From: a virus
IMG/VR virus record: IMGVR_UViG_3300044961_000226
Coordinates: 1-39,322 of that record
Direction: 5' to 3' (one strand)
DNA: 39,322 bases
Shown here: one piece after another, positions 7,940 to 14,370 of the stretch
How the letters are laid out: each line of letters starts with the position of its first letter
Position numbering within the stretch: position 1 is the stretch's first letter
The notes under the pieces: generated by a model
Databases searched by the model: none
What the model was told of the DNA's origin: nothing
Seen by the model: the letters and a program-made list of their open reading frames with translations, nothing else
Program-made: the position numbers and the translations under genes

Positions 7940-8305
7940 ATGTCTGATGTTGTCCCTGATCTGACTCCCCCGACCAAAGTTGCGAAAGCCCCTAAGGAAC
8001 CGAAGGCTCCTAAGGAACCGAAGGCTCCCAAAGTTGTCGATCCGAACGCTCCCAAGAAGGAACGCGCCCCGCGTACTGATTACGGCTACGCGAAGGATGC
8101 CATTCTGGAAGTCAAGGTTGAGGCCGCGAGCAAATATCGCGGTGCTCGCAAGCGTTGGTTTGACAGCCTTGTCGAGAGCAACGGCAAGACTGTCGGTGAG
8201 TGGGAGGAGGGCCGGAAGGTAGCGGGTGAGAAGGATCCCCCGCGCGGCTGGCTCCGCTTCTACGTGCTGGAGGAAGAGACGGTCACCCTGAAGAAGGCTG
8301 GCTGA
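7940..8305 (+). CDS. Lys/Pro-rich small protein with YRGAR domain, 121 aa
   Basis: The first 45 residues are a basic Lys/Pro/Ala-rich tail with repeated KAPKEP units, encoded by an 18-base tandem repeat around 7985-8030. It resembles histone-like or nucleic-acid-binding tails. The globular part has KYRGARKRW at 65-73 and GWLRFYV at 103-109. The same two motifs in the same order occur in the gene at 35721-36020, so the two are paralogues. The ATG at 7940 has GGAG about eight bases upstream; an earlier in-frame start at 7880 has none. A strong hairpin follows the stop. DNA binding is inferred from composition only. Confidence 0.7.
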   Translation: MSDVVPDLTPPTKVAKAPKEPKAPKEPKAPKVVDPNAPKKERAPRTDYGYAKDAILEVKVEAASKYRGARKRWFDSLVESNGKTVGEWEEGRKVAGEKDPPRGWLRFYVLEEETVTLKKAG

Positions 8306-8312
8306 TAAACAA

Positions 8313-8341
8313 GAGACCCCCGGCTCACAACCGGGGGTCTC
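8313..8341 (+). terminator. Strong GC hairpin, probable terminator
   Basis: An 11-base perfect stem (GAGACCCCCGG / CCGGGGGTCTC) with a seven-base loop starts seven bases after the stop of the 7940-8305 gene. Only a loose T-rich tail follows. It separates the upstream unit from the DNA-modification cassette. Confidence 0.65.
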
Positions 8342-8371
8342 GTGTCTTCGAAATCGACTCGAGGATTATCT

Positions 8372-9223
8372 ATGATCTTAGCGATAATGACGCGAGGACG
8401 CGTTGGAAGGCAAGAAACTCTAAAGTGGATTCCCTCTAAGTGGCGTGATAAGACCGTGGTAGTATGCCCAGAGGAAGAGGAGAATGGGCATACACGATTT
8501 TTCCCATGGGTAGAAGAAGTGATGCCACCGAAACATTGGGGCATCAATAACTACAGCCGAAAGTTCCAAGCTCTATATGACGGTACCTTGTTGAGTGAAG
8601 AGGACAAGGTAGTCATCATGGATGATGATCTGTATTTCAACGAATACATTGACGGACGACTGTGCGTCATAAAAGACCCTGAACGAGTAGCTCCCATGTT
8701 TGACCTCATGGAAGCCATGCTGGACAAAATTCCTCTTGTAGGAGTTCACCCGAGGCTAATGGCTCAAAATGCGAAACCACCGTTTGAATGGAATTCTAAA
8801 ATCGTCACCATCCAAGGTATCAACCGATCCCTCTGTCCAAGAGGGCTTGTGCTTGATAAGCACCCTATCCTCGCTGACGTTCGACTTAATTGCGAGTTGC
8901 TCAGCCGTGGACTTCCAACTGCGAGAATCACCACCCATTTCGTTGACTGGCTCCCAAGTCAGTCAGCTGGAGGATGCGACTATAGAACTGCGGAAATGCA
9001 GAGACTTGCTTGCGAAGATATCGCAAGAGATTTCGCCCCTTTCGCAAGTGTCGTTACGAAAAAGCCGAAAACGGCGAAGTGGCTCGGTGACGAGAGAACC
9101 GATCTTAAAGTAAGATGGAAGGACCTCTACAATGCAAGCCCTAAGCGAATTGATGTACTGGATAAAGGAACGGGAAACGGTGCGGAGGAAGAAGGAGGCA
9201 GGACACCCGAAACCGTGGAGTAG
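8372..9223 (+). CDS. TET-associated-type glycosyltransferase (DNA base modification), 283 aa
   Basis: The N-terminus (ILAIMTRGRVGRQETLKW), the VCPEEEE strand end and IMDDDLYF with D84-D86 fit the GT-A-fold glycosyltransferases predicted to act on modified DNA bases in phages (the TET-associated glycosyltransferase type). The DDD serves as the DXD metal/nucleotide-sugar site. A likely role is adding a sugar to a hydroxymethylated base. No TET/JBP oxygenase is visible here; the next genes suggest hydroxymethyl-uracil as substrate. ATG 8372 has GAGG seven bases upstream; the longer GTG start lies in the hairpin. Its last 92 bases overlap the next gene. Confidence 0.75.
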   Translation: MILAIMTRGRVGRQETLKWIPSKWRDKTVVVCPEEEENGHTRFFPWVEEVMPPKHWGINNYSRKFQALYDGTLLSEEDKVVIMDDDLYFNEYIDGRLCVIKDPERVAPMFDLMEAMLDKIPLVGVHPRLMAQNAKPPFEWNSKIVTIQGINRSLCPRGLVLDKHPILADVRLNCELLSRGLPTARITTHFVDWLPSQSAGGCDYRTAEMQRLACEDIARDFAPFASVVTKKPKTAKWLGDERTDLKVRWKDLYNASPKRIDVLDKGTGNGAEEEGGRTPETVE

Positions 9224-9977
9224 CGATCCTGTATTCCACAACACGTACTTCTGCAACGTCCGACGGGAGGATGACAAAGTTACTCGTTTCATTCGTCAGT
9301 TCTACTCCCCTTACTTCAACGATCCGTACTTCATCTACAACATCGTATTCTCCCGATTCATCAATTGGCCTCCAACTCTCGAGAGGGTTGGATATTTGAC
9401 TTCGCATAAGCCACACGACATCATAGAAACACTGACTGAGATATCCAACTCAGGATCTAAAGTGTGGGGTGGAGCCTATATCATCACGACCCACGGCATA
9501 CCAATGGGTAAGGTACCCTACCTTGCGAATCTGGTTATGCGGCACGTCGACAAGGCGCTCGACGGCCTTAACCGCATGGCCCGCATGGGTACTATAGCCC
9601 CCACCGCGCGCGCGCTCGAGCTAATCGACGGCATTGGCACGTTTCTGTCTGGGCAGATAGTTGCAGACCTTAAGAACACTAAGGGATACCCCTTGGAGAA
9701 AGCTGAGGACTGGTGGACTTTCGTAACCCCCGGCCCAGGGAGCATGAGAGGACTGCATTGGGTGAAGTATAATCAGCCGGGAGAAATCTCGAAAGGCAGG
9801 TTTGAGAATGAATTCTCAATGCTGAGGGCTAACGTCAACCTAAACTGGGACAGCGATACAATGGGACCACCCATCTGTAATCAAGACCTCCAAAACTGTC
9901 TATGCGAGTTTGACAAGTATATGAGGGTTAAGAACGGAACGGGTAAGTCTAAAAGGAGCTACAATGGTTATCGTTAA
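9132..9977 (+). CDS. Thymine hypermodification protein: aGPT-pyrophosphorylase / 5-hmdU kinase helical family, 281 aa
   Basis: The signature FCNVRREDDKVTR at 40-52, FINWPPTLE at 76-84, the helix-hairpin-helix-like GIGTFLSGQIVADL at 167-180, and DWWTFVTPGPGS at 193-204 match the all-helical family that includes alpha-glutamyl/putrescinyl thymine pyrophosphorylases and the helical domain of 5-hydroxymethyl-dU DNA kinases. No Walker A is present, so it is not a complete kinase. In known pathways such enzymes replace an activated hydroxymethyl group on thymine with another group. A patch at about 9540-9640 is more GC-rich than its surroundings. ATG 9132 has GGAAGGA about nine bases upstream. Confidence 0.8.
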   Translation: MQALSELMYWIKERETVRRKKEAGHPKPWSSDPVFHNTYFCNVRREDDKVTRFIRQFYSPYFNDPYFIYNIVFSRFINWPPTLERVGYLTSHKPHDIIETLTEISNSGSKVWGGAYIITTHGIPMGKVPYLANLVMRHVDKALDGLNRMARMGTIAPTARALELIDGIGTFLSGQIVADLKNTKGYPLEKAEDWWTFVTPGPGSMRGLHWVKYNQPGEISKGRFENEFSMLRANVNLNWDSDTMGPPICNQDLQNCLCEFDKYMRVKNGTGKSKRSYNGYR

Positions 9978-10914
9978 TGCACGAAATGTTCCCGAAGCCT
10001 ACCGGGAAGTATTGTGGGCGATGAAAGTGCATGGTAAGAATGAAGACTCCAGGAACGGCCCTGTACTGACAATCCAAGAACCGTTCTGTCTTACAATTGA
10101 GCGTCCGTGGGAGAGGGTGCTACTGGATCCTGTCCGACAGGCGAACCCATACTTCCATGTGATGGAATTTGTGTGGATGATGTCTGGTAGTAATGATGCT
10201 CAGTGGCTGGCACGATACAACAAGAGGATGATGTCGTACACAGATGACAATGCTACCCTCAACGGAGCCTACGGGCATAGATGGCGCAAGCATTTCGCTG
10301 TAGATCAAATTGTGTGGGTCATCGAGAAACTGCGTGCTGACCCTACGACCCGCCGCGCCGTAATCGCTATGTACGACCCTGACACAGACACTGGCGACAG
10401 CCTTGACATCCCCTGCAACACCCACATCTATTTCCGGATAGTCAATGGTTCTCTAAACATGACAGTCTGCAACCGCAGCAATGATGTCATCTGGGGGATG
10501 TTGGGAGCGAACGCTGTTCACATGACTTTCCTCCATGAATTTATATCACGCGCGGTTAAGGTCAAGCAAGGGGATTACATCGTAATGACTAACAATGCTC
10601 ATATCTATCACGATGTTCCCAATTTTGATCAAGTGGATTGCCCGCCAGACATTGTAGACTACCATTACGAAACTGTGATTAAACCTTTACTCAATCCTTG
10701 GGAGACCTACCAGAGTTTCTTGCGTGACGCAGAAAGGTTTGTTGAATTTTCGTCAGTGGAAACTGAATGGTTCAAAACTGTGGCGCTTCCGATGAAAATG
10801 GCTTATCAAGCCCGACTTGAGAAAGACAGGGTGTACGAAGACAGGATGTTAGCTCTAGTAAAGTCACTCGACTGGAAAGAAGCCTGTGTTCAGTGGAGGA
10901 AGTGGCGTGAGTAA
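9964..10914 (+). CDS. Thymidylate synthase homologue, probable dUMP hydroxymethylase, 316 aa
   Basis: Thymidylate synthase fold. Visible residues include the catalytic C151 in DIPCNTH, E68 in the MEFVW segment, R130-R131, GAYGHRW at 101-107, N183 (the residue that selects dUMP over dCMP) and AHIY at 212-215. Two features point away from ordinary ThyA: the tryptophan-bearing WDEW segment is replaced by SYTDD, and the usual hydrophobic C-terminus that closes the active site is absent. With its neighbours, making 5-hydroxymethyl-dUMP is the favoured role; plain dTMP synthesis is the alternative. It has a strong AAAGGAG, overlaps the upstream gene by 14 bases and the next by eight. Confidence 0.85.
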   Translation: MVIVNARNVPEAYREVLWAMKVHGKNEDSRNGPVLTIQEPFCLTIERPWERVLLDPVRQANPYFHVMEFVWMMSGSNDAQWLARYNKRMMSYTDDNATLNGAYGHRWRKHFAVDQIVWVIEKLRADPTTRRAVIAMYDPDTDTGDSLDIPCNTHIYFRIVNGSLNMTVCNRSNDVIWGMLGANAVHMTFLHEFISRAVKVKQGDYIVMTNNAHIYHDVPNFDQVDCPPDIVDYHYETVIKPLLNPWETYQSFLRDAERFVEFSSVETEWFKTVALPMKMAYQARLEKDRVYEDRMLALVKSLDWKEACVQWRKWRE

Positions 10915-11347
10915 GAAGATTATAATTTGTGATCTAGATGGTACTCTAGCTGATGGCTCACATCGCGAATATCTTATAAAGAATCATCCACGAAATTGGG
11001 ATCTGTACTTCGACCTGTGTCATCTAGATGTACCTAACTGGAACATGGTGGAGATACTAGAGCGTATCGCGAGCGCCTACAAGATTGTCATTATTACGGG
11101 GAGGATTGAACGTATCCGAACCAAGACAACGAATTGGCTCGATGAATTTGACATACCTTACCACGAGTTGATCATGCGTCCCACAGATGACCGCACTGAC
11201 GATCACATACTCAAGGTTCGTCAAGCTATCAATCATGGCTACCACCCAGAACGAGTGATTGCAGTATTTGAAGACCGTAATCGTGTAGTCAAGTCTTGGA
11301 GGGATGCAGGGTATCTGTGTTTCCAAGTGCGCGAAGGAGATTTCTGA
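10907..11347 (+). CDS. HAD-family phosphatase, polynucleotide-kinase-phosphatase-like, 146 aa
   Basis: The HAD core is complete: motif I CDLDGT with D9 and D11, motif II IITGR near 62-66 and an acidic motif FEDR with D123. The single-domain form with TGRIERIR and EDR resembles the phosphatase half of T4-type polynucleotide kinase and related nucleotide phosphatases. In this cassette it could act on a nucleotide or DNA-end phosphate. The GTG at 10907 lies six bases after GGAGGA and overlaps the previous stop; a longer start at 10886 has no such site. Confident on fold, not on substrate. Confidence 0.8.
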   Translation: MSKKIIICDLDGTLADGSHREYLIKNHPRNWDLYFDLCHLDVPNWNMVEILERIASAYKIVIITGRIERIRTKTTNWLDEFDIPYHELIMRPTDDRTDDHILKVRQAINHGYHPERVIAVFEDRNRVVKSWRDAGYLCFQVREGDF

Positions 11348-11718
11348 TGGACGATTACTTCAGGAAACGAAACGAAAAAATAGCTGTTGCATCACAAAAA
11401 GCAGAGGCGCACACTGTACGCATGGCAGGTGACAGCAACAAGCGACAAGTCGGTGGTAGTCACTACAAAACTGGAGGCATTGAACACTGGGACGTAGTTC
11501 ACCTCTTTGAGCTGGACTACTTCCAAGGGCAGATCACCAAGTACCTGTTCCGCTGGAGGAAAAAGAATGGTATTCAAGACCTTGAGAAAGCAAGGCACTT
11601 TCTGGACAAGTACATTGAGTTGGCGCGACAAGATGAGGCAGCTTCCGGAGCAGAAGCATTACCAAGAGGTTATGTTGACCAAGATCAGGGAGATTCAAAT
11701 GCGGCTAGGCCCAAATAG
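11347..11718 (+). CDS. DUF3310 protein, 123 aa
   Basis: The block QVGGSHYK, then IEHWDVV, then FQGQITKYLFRWRKKNG, then LEKARHFLDKYI is the DUF3310 pattern found widely in phages, often described as SaV-like nucleotide-kinase-associated protein. Its function is unproven. The ATG overlaps the preceding stop (TGATG) and AAGGAG is seven bases upstream; a longer start at 11296 is unsupported. It is the last gene of the modification cassette and is followed directly by a hairpin. Confidence 0.8.
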   Translation: MDDYFRKRNEKIAVASQKAEAHTVRMAGDSNKRQVGGSHYKTGGIEHWDVVHLFELDYFQGQITKYLFRWRKKNGIQDLEKARHFLDKYIELARQDEAASGAEALPRGYVDQDQGDSNAARPK

Positions 11719-11737
11719 TATTCGCGCAGTGCGAATA
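11719..11737 (+). terminator. Hairpin at end of modification cassette
   Basis: TATTCGC and GCGAATA form a perfect seven-base stem with a five-base loop starting at the base after the stop codon. There is no T-tract, so termination would be weak or factor-dependent. The rest of 11738-11925 holds no gene. It has a TTGACA at 11773 but no matching -10, and a GGAAGGAG before the next ATG. Confidence 0.45.
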
Positions 11738-11925
11738 GAAAGCTAGCACATACATCGCCCGAGCCGTGGCGTTTGACAAAGTAACGGTCCTAGGTGCTTT
11801 GCCTGATTTACCACCGAATTACGTAAACAGGCCGCGATCAACCCGCGCAGTGGCGGCGTCCTATGTTGGGAGCTGGTGTTCCCCATACGCCACAAACACC
11901 ATGAATTTTGGGGAAGGAGTAAACC

Positions 11926-12111
11926 ATGACCAACGCCACTGAGTACGACGAGCTGCGCTTGACGGTTTCAGAACTGCGCAACCGCAATGAAAAGCTGAAC
12001 GACGATGTCGACCAGCTTCGCTGGACGGTGTCGGAACTGCGCGACTACGTCGAGCGTCTGCGTGACGATATCAACGAGCTTCAGCGCGACGTCGGGAGGA
12101 TCGCTCGATGA
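11926..12111 (+). CDS. Small coiled-coil protein, 61 aa
   Basis: Almost the whole chain is a charged coiled coil with an internal duplication: the VSEL-R unit occurs twice (residues about 13-17 and 36-40) in matching heptad register. A strong GGAAGGAG precedes the ATG. It overlaps the next gene by ATGA. It begins a cluster of small GC-rich genes whose base composition differs from the AT-richer cassette before it. Function unknown; oligomerisation is the only property the sequence supports. Confidence 0.65.
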   Translation: MTNATEYDELRLTVSELRNRNEKLNDDVDQLRWTVSELRDYVERLRDDINELQRDVGRIAR

Positions 12112-12485
12112 CCGACACCTTCGACCCGACAAAGCCCGTACGTTTGCGCAATGGATGGAAGGCGGGCATCTATTCGACCAACAACGGCGGCGAGTATCCG
12201 ATTCATGGCTGGTATGAAGATGAGGATGGGATTCGCCACGTAGGCGAGTGGCTCGCAACAGGGGAGTACTCTGCCCCTATGCAGGGTCCGAGCAGGCTCG
12301 ACTTCATCAACATCTCACCCGCGCCGAAGTACGCCGATCCGCCGAGGGAGATCGAGATGGTGCAGTTCGTTCAGGAGAACGGGGTAGGCGCGTCTGGTGT
12401 TTACCACCCTATGGAAGCTGTAAGCATGATGCGGCTTTGCGAACACCGCATCCTGCGCTACGTGCTCGCGGAGGGGCAGGGATGA
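12108..12485 (+). CDS. Hypothetical protein, 125 aa
   Basis: The N-terminal half (VRLRNGWKAGIYSTN, then YPIHGW, then HVGEW) resembles the short proteins common in phages of Proteobacteria that begin 'V-TRDGRKAR-I-TD--G-YPI'. Their function is unknown. The C-terminal half is distinct and helical. Coupled to its neighbours by ATGA overlaps at both ends. Confidence 0.65.
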   Translation: MTDTFDPTKPVRLRNGWKAGIYSTNNGGEYPIHGWYEDEDGIRHVGEWLATGEYSAPMQGPSRLDFINISPAPKYADPPREIEMVQFVQENGVGASGVYHPMEAVSMMRLCEHRILRYVLAEGQG

Positions 12486-12565
12486 GCAATAATCAGGCAG
12501 AACACGGGATCAGCGTTAGCGCCCGTAAGCCACGAGACCTAGCCCGGTGGGTCGCTGCCGAATAG
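12482..12565 (+). CDS. Possible tiny protein, 27 aa
   Basis: A 28-codon frame that begins by ATGA overlap with the preceding gene and ends 31 bases before the next start. GGGGCAGGG upstream could serve as a weak ribosome-binding site. The coupling matches its neighbours, but the length gives no coding evidence of its own. Confidence 0.3.
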   Translation: MSNNQAEHGISVSARKPRDLARWVAAE

Positions 12566-12596
12566 ACCGGGCGCTCTTAACGAAGGAGAAAATATC

Positions 12597-12890
12597 ATGA
12601 GCAATCTGATCCAGCTACAACCCTGCGGCTGCCACGAAGGGCGCGACTGCACGATGGTCCGGCAGTGCTACGTCGAGGAAATGGTGCGCGTGCAGCGCGT
12701 GACAGACGAGGCCGAAATAGAAGCCCTACGCGCCCGCGTGGCTGAACTTGATAGCTCACTGAACGCTGCTGGTTCTCGAGTTTCGGCACTGGAAAGCGAG
12801 AACGCCGTGCTGCGGTGGCGAATCAGCGATCTAGAGCAAAACATCGAAAACCTTCGCGGACAAGTCAACGCTTGGGAGGTGACGCCATGA
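12597..12890 (+). CDS. Small protein with Cys-rich head and coiled coil, 97 aa
   Basis: The N-terminus carries three cysteines and a histidine in C-G-C-H-x4-C, plus another Cys at about 24, and might bind metal. Residues about 38-90 form a long coiled coil (LRARVAELD, then VSALESENAVLR, then DLEQNIENLR). AAGGAG lies eight bases before the ATG. It ends in an ATGA overlap with another coiled-coil gene. Function unknown; the pair may form a heteromer. Confidence 0.65.
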   Translation: MSNLIQLQPCGCHEGRDCTMVRQCYVEEMVRVQRVTDEAEIEALRARVAELDSSLNAAGSRVSALESENAVLRWRISDLEQNIENLRGQVNAWEVTP

Positions 12891-13132
12891 GCGTGAGTAA
12901 TCACGGTGCTACTTGGAAAAGCGTAGCCCGCTTACAGAGTGAAATTCTAGAGAGCCAGAAAGCGGAGGTGGAAGCCCTGAGCGCCCGTGTGGAGAAGCTG
13001 GAAGAGCTGCTTAGCAACATCGTGCTGAACGCGATCCTGACCCCTGACCCGTCGATGGGCGGCGCGATAGACTGCTATATGGTGCCGATTGACGACATCG
13101 AGGACGCGCGCCGTGCGGTGACCCGCGCGTGA
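12887..13132 (+). CDS. Small coiled-coil protein, 81 aa
   Basis: A coiled coil in the first half (VEALSARVEKLEELL) and a short C-terminal domain with PIDDIEDARRAV. The start is the ATG at 12887 in an ATGA overlap with GGGAGGTG upstream. Fragments of the beginning and end of this gene recur fused at 13703-13743, indicating past duplication and deletion. Function unknown. Confidence 0.65.
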   Translation: MSVSNHGATWKSVARLQSEILESQKAEVEALSARVEKLEELLSNIVLNAILTPDPSMGGAIDCYMVPIDDIEDARRAVTRA

Positions 13133-13146
13133 AGGAGGAGTAAATC

Positions 13147-13494
13147 ATGAAAGCACGAGACAAGGCAGCAATGAGCAAGTACAGCGTTGAGTACACGGAC
13201 ACCTTCGGCGGCGAAGCTAACTATTCTTGGGTGGACCGTGCGGTTGTCGCCATGCCAGACCTGTCGCATTACGGTTATACCGAAGGCGATGATTCCAACT
13301 ACGCCAAAGCGAACCGCACCTATCAGCGCGAGCTGATTCGCAAGGCGAAGGCCGCCGTCGGTATTACCGGTGTACGCGGCAGGCGCTTCGATTACGGGGA
13401 CATGATCGAATTCCGTCCGTATGGCATGTGCACGGTCATGTTCGTGACGTGGCTGGAAGAGGCGGGTGACCATGAGCAGGGGGTGACGCCATGA
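13147..13494 (+). CDS. Hypothetical protein, 115 aa
   Basis: An unrecognised mixed alpha/beta protein with an aromatic N-terminus (SVEYTDTFGGEANYSWV), a basic middle and YGDMIEFRPYG near the end. A strong GAAGGAGG precedes the ATG. It is coupled to the next gene by ATGA. A second ATG at 13171 is possible but less well placed. Function unknown. Confidence 0.65.
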   Translation: MKARDKAAMSKYSVEYTDTFGGEANYSWVDRAVVAMPDLSHYGYTEGDDSNYAKANRTYQRELIRKAKAAVGITGVRGRRFDYGDMIEFRPYGMCTVMFVTWLEEAGDHEQGVTP

Positions 13495-13700
13495 GCATTC
13501 TAGATCCAGCTCCAGATCTTGCGCGCATTTTGGAGACTTACGACGCGGCGGAATACGGCGACATAGTAGTGCTGCGCAAGGCAGGACAGCCCGCGATTGC
13601 GGTGCGGGTGGACGGCGACGATGACACCGAGGCGCTGGTGGCGCGCATGGTCGCTGACGGATGGAGCCGGGAGGAGTGTTATGAAATCGGGACGATGTGA
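13491..13700 (+). CDS. Hypothetical protein, 69 aa
   Basis: A small acidic protein (DGDDDTEALVARM core). The fold looks beta-beta-alpha. It starts in an ATGA overlap and is the last intact gene of the GC-rich cluster. Function unknown. Confidence 0.6.
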   Translation: MSILDPAPDLARILETYDAAEYGDIVVLRKAGQPAIAVRVDGDDDTEALVARMVADGWSREECYEIGTM

Positions 13701-13702
13701 AA

Positions 13703-13743
13703 TGACGCCATGAGCACCGCTTGACGACATCGAGGATGCGCGC
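13703..13743 (+). pseudogene. Fused remnant of the 12887-13132 gene
   Basis: Bases 13703-13715 repeat the start region of the 12887 gene (TGACGCCATGAGC), and 13721-13743 repeat 13089-13111 near its end with one mismatch in 23. The middle is missing and no useful frame remains. This looks like a duplicated copy collapsed by an internal deletion. Confidence 0.55.
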
Positions 13744-13762
13744 AGATATCTTAGGGAAAACG

Positions 13763-14266
13763 ATGAGATTACTCAAGAATACAAAAACTACGACTAAGCT
13801 GGTGATTTTCTTCCTCATCCTCTGTGTAGGAGCATGGGCCACCACCTGCTCGGCTGAGGGTAGGACATTCACTAGTTTCGGCGGAGGCACCACTGTAAAC
13901 AGAGGGAAAACTGAAATCCTTGAGTTCGCTCATACGTGGCCTGTAGCTAATATGAAAGATCCTCAGTGGCGTATAGCAATGACGCTTATTGGATCTTCTA
14001 ACGATCCGCGATATCAACTAGATTCCCCGAATAATTTCTGCGCCTCGGGGCAATACATCGATGGATTTAAAAGAGCCAAACTGGGCCTCGGCTTAGTCGC
14101 ATGTCAGAACACTGATGTTTACATCAGCTCGCACGCTGGATTCTACATTTCAGCAGACTTTGAATTTAAGAGTTTTTACATCCGGTACGGCCATATCTCC
14201 AACGCAGGAACTCGTACGCCAAACTCAGGTCGTGATTTCGTAATGTTACTGTGGAAATTCTACTGA
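13763..14266 (+). CDS. PagL-like lipid A 3-O-deacylase, secreted, 167 aa
   Basis: The first 33 residues are a basic start, a hydrophobic segment (LVIFFLILCVGAWA) and a likely signal-peptidase site near CSAEG. The C-terminus has FYIRYGHISNAGT, then PNSG, then F, ending in an aromatic residue as outer-membrane barrels do. This matches PagL, an outer-membrane enzyme that removes the 3-O acyl chain of lipid A. The catalytic H and S are present (H144, S146), and D158 lies exactly 12 after the Ser, where PagL has Glu. It may remodel host LPS. ATG 13763 has AGGGAAA upstream. Identification is from motif and topology only. Confidence 0.7.
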   Translation: MRLLKNTKTTTKLVIFFLILCVGAWATTCSAEGRTFTSFGGGTTVNRGKTEILEFAHTWPVANMKDPQWRIAMTLIGSSNDPRYQLDSPNNFCASGQYIDGFKRAKLGLGLVACQNTDVYISSHAGFYISADFEFKSFYIRYGHISNAGTRTPNSGRDFVMLLWKFY

Positions 14267-14370
14267 TGAAACGGAAGTATAGCTTCGTGGATGAATTGGT
14301 AATTCACATTTGCATCTGGCTGTTCATTTGGGCTATAATGACCTATGCAAACCTTTCTGCCCATAGCTGA
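14266..14370 (+). CDS. Possible small membrane protein, 34 aa
   Basis: The ATG overlaps the stop of the PagL-like gene (TGATG). The frame encodes one hydrophobic helix (VIHICIWLFIWAIMTYA) after a charged N-terminus, and ends 26 bases inside the next gene. The coupling to a secreted protein and the clear transmembrane segment favour a real gene, but it is very short. Confidence 0.4.
   Translation: MKRKYSFVDELVIHICIWLFIWAIMTYANLSAHS

Noticed and set aside
11773-11778. A consensus TTGACA in the spacer after the DUF3310 gene
   Set aside because: No -10-like box lies 15-19 bases downstream.
14310-14339. TTGCAT - 18 bases - TATAAT before the endonuclease V-like gene
   Set aside because: The -10 ends six bases before the ATG, so a transcript would be leaderless. 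The motif is inside the 34-codon membrane ORF and is probably chance.
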